Shown here: positions 1 through 5,839 of the stretch, piece after piece
Position numbering within the stretch: the stretch's first letter is position 1
How the letters are laid out: the number at the start of each line of letters is the position of its first letter
DNA from: Pseudobdellovibrionaceae bacterium
GTDB lineage: Bacteria; Bdellovibrionota; Bdellovibrionia; Bdellovibrionales; JAMPXM01
Assembly (NCBI GenBank): GCA_913774795.1
Contig: CAJYIL010000146.1
Location: 1 to 9,059, forward strand
Reading direction: 5' to 3'
Length of the DNA: 9,059 bases
Notes under the pieces: generated by a model
What the model was told of the DNA's origin: nothing
Database searches by the model: none
What the model saw: the letters and a program-made list of their open reading frames with translations, nothing else
Translations under genes and position numbers: made by a program

Positions 1-404
1 GCTTTCTTCTTTCGCGCGCATTCGGACGAGATGGTCGTTTCAAGGTCGGCGATTTTGTGGAGACGAAGGTCGCAATCACCATGACGGTGCCCGAAGTTCC
101 TCGCGGCCAACAGGCGACTCGCGAACAACTCGCACTCAGCGTGGCGTCGAACAATCCGATCTTTCTGAAAGCACGTGCGCGCATCGTTGGCTTCGATACG
201 ATCCATATGCCGAAGATTACGAAGCAGGATGGCGTGGTCGTCGAGATCGTGGGATTTGCCGAAATTAAATCGAAGGATGGTCAGGTCATCACGCTCGACT
301 CGCCCGCATTCCGGCTCCTGGAGAAAATCGGCTACTCGGTCCGAAACAGCATCGGTACGCGCCGGATGGTCGAAATGAAGCAAATCAGACTTCTTCCACG
401 CTAA
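1..404 (+). CDS. Unrecognised protein, C-terminal part (5' end outside window)
   Basis: An open frame enters from the left edge (first full codon at base 3) and ends at TAA 402-404, giving about 133 visible codons. I do not recognise the family. Residues coded just before an in-frame GTG at 57 (GRFKVGDF) read like ordinary protein, so I take the gene as starting outside the window. GTG57 is a possible alternative start, with a weak AAGGT about 10 nt upstream. The visible part has alternating hydrophobic and charged stretches typical of beta strands (VETKVAITMTV, ARARIVGF, VVVEIVGFAEI) and a basic C-terminus. No membrane segment is visible. It converges on the lipoprotein gene to its right, with only 7 nt between the two stop codons and no clear terminator there. 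Coding seems certain; function is unknown. Confidence 0.8.
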   Translation, partial: FLLSRAFGRDGRFKVGDFVETKVAITMTVPEVPRGQQATREQLALSVASNNPIFLKARARIVGFDTIHMPKITKQDGVVVEIVGFAEIKSKDGQVITLDSPAFRLLEKIGYSVRNSIGTRRMVEMKQIRLLPR

Positions 405-411
405 TCGACGA

Positions 412-933
412 TCAGTTGTCTGAAGAACGCTTATTCTCTTTTTCTGAAGCTTTCGCGAGCGCTCTCGCGAGCGTTATCTCGCGGCCGATGCGGTAGAGGA
501 TCACTGACTCTTCAAGGCCATCACTGGGCTGCGGCTGAGGTTCGGCGAAGAAGTCGCCTGCTAGTTCCGCTTGTTTTGTCACCATGACTTTGACCGCGGG
601 TTTGTCGTCGTTCTTTCCGCGGACGAGGCGAATCAGTAACCGGTAGCGATATCCGTTTCCGGGATTATCGGTCGCGACCGGTGAGCGAAAGCGTGTTTCA
701 CCTTTGACGTAATCAGTCTCGAAAATACCGGCTTCGGTGTTGTCCACGCGCTGCGGGTAGCGGATCATCGCCTGCTTGATTGCGGATTCGACTTCTTCAT
801 ATTTCGCAAAATAAACGCGGCCGACCGGTTCGCCGACTTTCAGGCGCTTGTTCAGCTGACTTGAAGCCGTTGAGCAGCCAGTGGCGAGAAGAACGACACT
901 GGCTGCAATGAGAAGAAGAGCCTTAGAGATCAA
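412..933 (-). CDS. Small envelope lipoprotein, function unknown
   Basis: The 173-residue product begins with a lipoprotein signal: MISK, a hydrophobic stretch, then LLATGC with the lipidated cysteine at residue 20. It should therefore be anchored in an envelope membrane. Ser and Thr after the Cys give no inner-membrane retention Asp. The mature part is soluble and mixed alpha/beta. A segment around residues 40-80 (VYFAKYEEVESAIKQAM, then AGIFETD) recalls small lipoproteins of the BamC/NlpB-like style, which often carry a phrase like GVIxTDW; this is only a resemblance. The C-terminus is charged. The start is TTG at 933, chosen because GGAG at 939-942 lies 5 nt upstream and the signal peptide begins there. 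It overlaps the stop of the upstream secreted-protein gene by 11 nt, so the two are probably translationally coupled and may work together in the envelope. Confidence 0.85.
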   Translation of the reverse strand: MISKALLLIAASVVLLATGCSTASSQLNKRLKVGEPVGRVYFAKYEEVESAIKQAMIRYPQRVDNTEAGIFETDYVKGETRFRSPVATDNPGNGYRYRLLIRLVRGKNDDKPAVKVMVTKQAELAGDFFAEPQPQPSDGLEESVILYRIGREITLARALAKASEKENKRSSDN

Positions 934-2356
934 CGGCGCTCCGGCTCACGTGAGTGATTTTCTCGAGGGCGCCCGGTCCTGGAGGAAGCGACTTTTGACC
1001 GACAAATTGCGCGGCAAAGCCCACTTCCCAGCGAAGAGATTGTCCCGCTCCGATTTGCGGAAGAGGATTTTTAGGTAAATCGAGTTTGTTGACCCAATTC
1101 GGTGCCCACACATCCCAGAGAGCTTCTTTCGTCTCCATCTTCAGCTTGCCTTGAGTGATCGCTGTGACTTTCGAGAAAACTCCGTAGGTCATGATCGGAT
1201 TCAGTTCAGGCGTTGCCGTTGGAGTATCGAGGACGAGCTGATCCTGGTTCACTTGAGGCGAGTTCACCATGCGAATCGGATCGAACGGGCGTTGCTCGTT
1301 GTTGGGGAGAGTGACGGCGCTGTATTGATCGGCTTCTGGGCCCGTCGTCTTTGTACCGGCTTTTTTGAAGGCCGCGAGGATCATGCCATCTTGCGCAGCT
1401 CCTTGAGGAGCGGCGAGGGCCACTGTCGCGTTCGGCGCGACGTTCTTAATGTCGGTCGGGTAGAAGCTGCCGTTCGTGTTTGCGAGAGAGATCGTGAGCA
1501 GCGTGAGGCTTGCATCGTACGCCGGCGCTTTAAAGTTCAAATTTTTGACGAACGGAATTTGGTTCACGACGACGTCTTGAGTTGTCGAGGCTTGAGTGAG
1601 GTTGACCGGAGTGATCGAGCCTTCACGGAAGTTGAACGTGTTGACGATATCGACGATCGATTTTCCGTTTTGAAGTGCGTCGATCGTCGCTTTGAACGGA
1701 ACACTCGCGTGAAGCGATGCGATCTGCCATGCGCCGTCTTGCGGAAGATAAAGTCGGTAGCCAGGCTTCGAGAATTTCAGCGGGAAGATGTAGCTCTCAG
1801 TTTGCTCAGGGATCGTGATGTTGGACGGGAGATCGACCGTTTGACCGAGAACAGTGAGGCGATCGGTTTCAGGCGAAATCAGCGATTGAAGGCTGATCGT
1901 GCTGAGCTGAGCGCGCGGGACGGCTTGTACGACAAGGCCGAGATCGAAAACGCCATCGTTCTTCAGTTGGCCGAAGCCTGACGAATTGCCCTTCAGCTCA
2001 AAGCGCTTGGCCGCTTGGATCGTGGGTTTGCGGATGACGAGCGTTTGAATGCCCGGCGCGAGCTCAAGGTATGTCGCCTTAACGAAGCCCGGGGCGGTGA
2101 TGGTGACAGGTTCTGTTTGTGTCCATTCTTGCGGGAGAGCCGCTTGGCCCTGTTCGTCGGTCGTGAGCACGTTGCCCTGGAAAGGGAGGTTTGTGTCGGT
2201 TCCGATCAGGATCTGGGCGTTCGGGACAGGCTGACCTTGAGTGTCGGTGACCGTGAGGTTAAAGGCCGACCACAGCGGTGCCATAGTGCTCAGAGATTGA
2301 GCATGAGCAGCCGTGCTGAGAGCGACAGTAGCGAGCGCGAGAATCATCGATTTCAT
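923..2356 (-). CDS. Secreted protein with N-terminal Ig-like (carboxypeptidase-regulatory-like) domain
   Basis: The 477-residue product starts with a clear Sec signal peptide, cleaved after AHA (residue 19), so the mature protein is periplasmic or secreted. Residues about 32-105 look like a carboxypeptidase-regulatory-like or bacterial Ig-like beta-sandwich: TVTDTQGQPVPNAQI, then TTDEQGQAALP, then a VTITAPGF strand. Such domains usually act as structural or binding modules. The remaining 370 residues are rich in Thr, Gln, Asn and Pro, predicted mostly beta, and match no family I can name. There is no cysteine pattern and no further membrane segment. The ATG at 2356 has AAGGGG (2362-2367) 5 nt upstream. 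It is the first gene of a two-gene operon with the overlapping lipoprotein gene, which suggests a joint role at the cell envelope. The long plus-strand frames across it are antisense shadows rich in Arg. Confidence 0.88.
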   Translation of the reverse strand: MKSMILALATVALSTAAHAQSLSTMAPLWSAFNLTVTDTQGQPVPNAQILIGTDTNLPFQGNVLTTDEQGQAALPQEWTQTEPVTITAPGFVKATYLELAPGIQTLVIRKPTIQAAKRFELKGNSSGFGQLKNDGVFDLGLVVQAVPRAQLSTISLQSLISPETDRLTVLGQTVDLPSNITIPEQTESYIFPLKFSKPGYRLYLPQDGAWQIASLHASVPFKATIDALQNGKSIVDIVNTFNFREGSITPVNLTQASTTQDVVVNQIPFVKNLNFKAPAYDASLTLLTISLANTNGSFYPTDIKNVAPNATVALAAPQGAAQDGMILAAFKKAGTKTTGPEADQYSAVTLPNNEQRPFDPIRMVNSPQVNQDQLVLDTPTATPELNPIMTYGVFSKVTAITQGKLKMETKEALWDVWAPNWVNKLDLPKNPLPQIGAGQSLRWEVGFAAQFVGQKSLPPGPGALEKITHVSRSAVDL

Positions 2357-2384
2357 TTGAACCCCTTCGTAAATCTCGGGGTTT

Positions 2385-2413
2385 AGTCCATCGTTGCCCA
2401 GACTTTAGGTCAA
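2385..2413 (-). promoter_or_regulatory. Possible sigma70-type promoter of the secreted-protein operon
   Basis: On the minus strand TTGACC (2408-2413) lies 17 nt before TGGACT (2385-2390), which matches the -10 consensus at only three of six positions. Transcription would start near 2378 and give a leader of about 20 nt holding the AAGGGG ribosome site. The spacing is good but the -10 is weak, so this is tentative. Confidence 0.3.
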
Positions 2414-2426
2414 TCACTTTCAAGGG

Positions 2427-2455
2427 TTGACGACGGGCCCCGCCGTCGTTACCTT
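2427..2455 (+). promoter_or_regulatory. Probable promoter of the tRNA gene
   Basis: TTGACG (2427-2432) is five of six to the -35 consensus. After a 17-nt spacer comes TACCTT (2450-2455), a weak -10. Transcription would start about 10-13 nt before the mature tRNA at 2475, behind a pyrimidine- and GC-rich stretch. The spacer holds a strong inverted repeat, listed separately. The -35 is good and the position is right for a tRNA gene, but the -10 is poor. Confidence 0.4.
2428..2451. repeat. Inverted repeat inside the tRNA promoter
   Basis: The arms TGACGACGG (2428-2436) and CCGTCGTTA (2443-2451) pair as a 9-bp stem with one G.T, around a 6-nt loop of GCCCCG. It fills the space between the -35 and -10 boxes upstream of the tRNA. 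It could be an operator, or a structural leftover. It is not followed by a T-run on either strand, so it is not a terminator. Confidence 0.45.
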
Positions 2456-2474
2456 GCCGTCTCCTATTCCTCGT

Positions 2475-2551
<77 letters not shown>

Positions 2552-2556
2552 TTTCT

Positions 2557-2634
2557 TACCTTACCTGAACAAAATTGTAAGCCGTTGAAAACGCTCGGAT
2601 CTGCGAATTCCTGTTTCGGGTAAGGTATTTTTTT
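2557..2634 (+). terminator. Probable intrinsic terminator of the tRNA gene, with a large loop
   Basis: Bases 2557-2569 pair with 2615-2627 as 13 continuous pairs (one G.U), then a 1-nt bulge and two more pairs. The stem is followed directly by seven T at 2628-2634. The loop is about 40 nt and holds a small CGTT-GAA-AACG hairpin. The T-run is only on the plus strand, so this should end the tRNA transcript and not the opposite operon. The long loop is unusual for a terminator. The left arm is also one of the two 13-nt matches at the ends of the cassette. Confidence 0.55.
2558..2570 (-). repeat. 13-nt end repeat, left copy (inverted relative to 8095-8107)
   Basis: Read on the minus strand this is GTTCAGGTAAGGT, a perfect match to the plus strand at 8095-8107. 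The pair brackets about 5.5 kb holding the ATPase, nitrilase and recombinase-like genes, and the left copy lies 6 nt after the tRNA. A related copy GTTTCGGGTAAGG is on the plus strand at 2613-2625 and another, GTTTCAGGTATG, on the minus strand at 2671-2682. About one 13-nt match is expected by chance in a window this size, so only the position makes it notable. Confidence 0.45.
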
Positions 2635-2686
2635 AATCGAATTTATTCGGATAGAGAAGCGCCTCCGAAACATACCTGAAACTGGT

Positions 2687-2698
2687 GAAGTTAACTTC
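2687..2698. repeat. 12-bp perfect palindrome just after the ATPase stop codon
   Basis: GAAGTTAACTTC is a perfect palindrome 3 nt beyond the ATPase stop codon (TGA, 2702-2704). With CTG at 2682-2684 and CAG at 2703-2705 it forms the core of a longer imperfect dyad. On the minus strand it is not followed by a T-run, so a standard terminator is not supported. It could be a protein-binding site or an mRNA 3'-end structure. Confidence 0.4.
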
Positions 2699-2701
2699 GG
2701 A

Positions 2702-5700
2702 TCAGATATCAAGCTGAGCCTCGGATAACGCGCTTGCCGATTCTCGGCTAAGCACGTGCGCGACAAAGATGTTTTCACCTAAAAACTCGAACTTCTTTCT
2801 TATGAGGGCCGACAGCTTTGCGTTCGCTGTTGCGAAAAATATTTGGCGGTCCATTGTTACAACTAATTCTCGAAGCAAATCTAAAAAAGAAAGAACATTA
2901 AGGTCGTCGATAAAAGAAATGGGATCATCGAAGATCAAAAACTTCGGCGCGGTCGGACAACTAAGATGTAGTCCGAGGAAAACTGAAAGGGCCAGTGCTG
3001 ATCTCTGGCCGGTGCTTATCTCGTGAAGCGAGAATTTTTGATCTTGTTTCCAAAGAGTTAATTCCGGATCGAAAGTGATTCGGTTGAATTCGCTTGGCGA
3101 ATGTAGGGCGACAAAAATCTTCTGGATTGTTTCGATGTTCTCTTGAAAAAAGTGGCGCGTGAACTTGGCGATATTTTCGTTCGTCACAACATTTTTGAAA
3201 AGGTCGCGGGCTTCATTTGCTCGCGTACACCTTTTCTTCAGGTTCTCCAGTGAAGAATTCCGATTGGTCGTCGCCGTTTCAAGTTCCGAGATTCGTTGAG
3301 AAATAATTGTACCTTCTTCGAGAGCCTTTGTCGCCGACTCCATAAATTGAATTGCTTTGCGCGCGGCGGATTCGAGAGTTCTCAGGTCAGATTCACGAGC
3401 GAGATTTGGGAATTGAAGCGATAGTTCCTTCAAGACTGAACGGCTGGAGTTGGCAATGCTTGGGAACTCAGCCAATGACATTACATTGGCGAGGCGCTCG
3501 TTCACCCGTTTGCGAAGCTCATCGTGCTTAGTGATGTTATCGGAATGATTAGATTTCAATTCATCGATTTCTTTTCGTCGATCAGCAGATTGAGTTTCGA
3601 GTGACAAAACAAACTGCTCCCAAGAATTCACGTCGTTTGCGGGAAGACTTGAATTTAGTGAGCATAATTGATCAAATTCGTCGAGAGAGTAACCCTCAGC
3701 TGATAGAGAATTAAGAGCTTCTTCTATCGACGTAAGCTCTCGCATTATTTCACTTCTTCTTACGATCGTCGCCTTCGCGGCCTCGACAATTTCCTTCGGA
3801 GAAGCCGCGATGACCATTCCGGCGATCGACTTCAAATGTTCTGCAATTACAGATAGGGCGCGAAGATCCGTGAGAATCACCAAAGACCGTTGAATCGAAG
3901 TCTCGAGACCGGTTTTCTTCTCAAGCAGATGCGACCAATCGTCGTCGATGGTCTGGACTTGGCCTTTTAAAAGGTCACGAAGCTTCTCGTACGTATGGGT
4001 GTGATTGCATAGGGGGCAATCATTGAGTTGGCGGGACTCAACTAAACGCAACCCAAGTGAGCGAAGTTGATTGAGTCCATCTGCGAAACTCTGTCTCTTT
4101 TGTTCAAGAGCTGCGATATCCTTCTTTAGATCAGCAAGCTCCTTTTCCTCGCGACTCTTTTCACTCGTTCGCGTCGTGATCAGATTCTCAATGGAATTGC
4201 TCTCTAAAATGAGATGCTCGAACCGGCTTTCAACGTCGTTCAATTGGGACGTTAGAATGAAATCGTCGAATTGCCTAACCTGGTTCTTGAGAGTGCCTGA
4301 GCGCCTAGATAGCTCTGGCAGTTTCGTTGCGCCAGGCTGCCTCTGGTATTGAAGCATTCGTCGGACGCGCTCAAGCAACTGACCTTGATCTCGATCCTTA
4401 GCGTTCAAATCTTTTAGTTTCAGTGAGTTCTGATCCTGTTGGGTCCGCAGCTGTATCAATTCCTGATTGTCCTTCGAAGTTGCGCTAATGAAAGATTCGA
4501 TACCTTCGATCGAAGGAAGACTCAAATGTCCGAACGACTTCAACAATGGGGTTAGGTTTGCAAGCGCATTAGAAAGCGAAAGTTGAAAAGTGCGAAGCGC
4601 CGATATGTCCAATTGTTCCGGAACTTGATACTGAAGGATTGCAAATTCGTTAGAGAGTCCGCCAACGTCAATTCGAGTATCCTGGGCCGAGCCTTTCAAT
4701 CGCCTCAGTTCGTCAGCATCCGCTTCTTGAGCAAGAGCCAGATCCACGATCTCCGCATTGAACCTTTCAATATCGGATTCAAACTCTTCCAAGAATCGGT
4801 TGATACGATCTTGAGCAAGTCCAGCCTCCGGACCAACTACGATCGAATCAATCGCGGACTCTAGACTTTCCTTATCAACGTTCTTTGATAAGTCGAATGC
4901 GGCATCTGTATTAAAAAAGTTGTACCTAGTGAAGAGAGTAAGAATGTTGGCGCGTCCTTGACCGGCGGGAATGGAATACCAGATCCGCTGTCTATCTGCG
5001 TACGTTTCCTTGGTAGGAAAACTGACTTGTGGTCCTTCATCCGAGGTTGCTAGATCGATCTGATAGTTTCCCAGATCGGCTGAAGGCCGTCTGGAGTTTC
5101 CACACATCGCGATTTCAATCGCTTCTAGTAGCGATGTTTTCCCTACACCATTGACACCATCCAAGAGTGTCATTTTTCCGCATAGGAAATTCCGTTCCGT
5201 CGGATGGGGTCGATAGTTCTGCAAGGTAATTGTACTGATGTGTTTGATTGTCCGGACGTCTGCTTGTTTACCTGATTTGGCGCGCGGTTGTTTTTTTGGT
5301 TCTGGACGGGTTTCGCGGTTGTAGTATTGCTCGCGGATGGGACCGAAGCGAAGTTGTTTGGGCCCACCAAATATTTCAGAAAAGTCTTCCGGGATTTTGC
5401 TTTTCCAAATATCGATAAGATTTTGTGGCGTTTCGCGAACCTGTCGAACCGATATAGTTTTAGAGAAAGGAAAAACACTTTCAATCATTGACTCGCTAAG
5501 TACTCTTTTTCTTGCGAATCGCTTGTCTCGCTCAATCTCTGCATAAAGCAGCTGCCGTTCAGGATTTGCAAAATCTGAATCGTTCAGAACTATGTAGTAG
5601 TAGAGATTCCACTGAAGGTTTCCCTTTGCCGCCATGAAGACCTTGCCGATGCGCTCCTCTTGCTTGCTAGCAAATTGCGCGAAGTCCTGGGGAACTCTGC

Positions 5701-5839
5701 TTGGATTTTCGATCACGTACCAAGCGAAGGAAGCGTCTTCGAATTTCAATTCGAACGAAAATGAGTCTTCGGAAAGAGTTTTTAAATTTGAACTACCTTC
5801 GAGATCGGCGGCTCTGTTGCGAAGGCTTTCAAGATTCAT
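2702..5839 (-). CDS. SMC/Rad50-like ABC ATPase with zinc-hook motif and N-terminal extension
   Basis: This 1045-residue protein has the split ABC layout of SMC/Rad50-type ATPases. Walker A is GVNGVGKTS (residues 228-236, Lys234). Long charged coiled-coil regions run about 345-600 and 620-890, parted by a hook-like CPLC (Cys608, Cys611) followed by NHTH. The signature is STGQRS (942-947) and Walker B is FLIFDDP (967-973) with a PISFIDD D-loop. The DDP form is seen in RloC/PrrC-like and AAA_13-type ATPases. The usual switch His near the end is absent (FFATAN, 1001-1006). The first 200 residues are an extra domain not found in housekeeping RecN, RecF or SbcC. In it, EIERDKRFARKRVL (101-114) faintly recalls the middle component of ABC-three-component systems. 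The start at 5839 has GAGGT 6 nt upstream and overlaps the nitrilase stop as ATGA. Likely role (inferred): DNA- or phage-sensing motor of a defence pair. Confidence 0.93.
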   Translation of the reverse strand: MNLESLRNRAADLEGSSNLKTLSEDSFSFELKFEDASFAWYVIENPSRVPQDFAQFASKQEERIGKVFMAAKGNLQWNLYYYIVLNDSDFANPERQLLYAEIERDKRFARKRVLSESMIESVFPFSKTISVRQVRETPQNLIDIWKSKIPEDFSEIFGGPKQLRFGPIREQYYNRETRPEPKKQPRAKSGKQADVRTIKHISTITLQNYRPHPTERNFLCGKMTLLDGVNGVGKTSLLEAIEIAMCGNSRRPSADLGNYQIDLATSDEGPQVSFPTKETYADRQRIWYSIPAGQGRANILTLFTRYNFFNTDAAFDLSKNVDKESLESAIDSIVVGPEAGLAQDRINRFLEEFESDIERFNAEIVDLALAQEADADELRRLKGSAQDTRIDVGGLSNEFAILQYQVPEQLDISALRTFQLSLSNALANLTPLLKSFGHLSLPSIEGIESFISATSKDNQELIQLRTQQDQNSLKLKDLNAKDRDQGQLLERVRRMLQYQRQPGATKLPELSRRSGTLKNQVRQFDDFILTSQLNDVESRFEHLILESNSIENLITTRTSEKSREEKELADLKKDIAALEQKRQSFADGLNQLRSLGLRLVESRQLNDCPLCNHTHTYEKLRDLLKGQVQTIDDDWSHLLEKKTGLETSIQRSLVILTDLRALSVIAEHLKSIAGMVIAASPKEIVEAAKATIVRRSEIMRELTSIEEALNSLSAEGYSLDEFDQLCSLNSSLPANDVNSWEQFVLSLETQSADRRKEIDELKSNHSDNITKHDELRKRVNERLANVMSLAEFPSIANSSRSVLKELSLQFPNLARESDLRTLESAARKAIQFMESATKALEEGTIISQRISELETATTNRNSSLENLKKRCTRANEARDLFKNVVTNENIAKFTRHFFQENIETIQKIFVALHSPSEFNRITFDPELTLWKQDQKFSLHEISTGQRSALALSVFLGLHLSCPTAPKFLIFDDPISFIDDLNVLSFLDLLRELVVTMDRQIFFATANAKLSALIRKKFEFLGENIFVAHVLSRESASALSEAQLDI

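Noticed and set aside
453..475. Repeated TCGCGAGCG-type sequence near the lipoprotein gene's 3' end, as terminator or regulatory repeat
   Set aside because: It lies inside the coding region and encodes an Ala/Arg-rich helix (LARALAKAS); there is no T-run after it.
1151..2386. Long plus-strand open frames (276 and 123 codons) across the secreted-protein gene
   Set aside because: They lie antisense to a gene with a clear signal peptide and ribosome site. Their translations are rich in Arg and Asp with no domain, as expected from the complement of GC-rich codons.
2395..2415. FliA (sigma28)-like TAAAGTCT upstream of the secreted-protein gene on the minus strand
   Set aside because: No GCCGATAA-like box lies at the required distance.
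2557..2690. CRISPR-like repeat array near the tRNA
   Set aside because: The related motifs are short, diverged, in both orientations and unevenly spaced; there are no regular spacers or cas genes.
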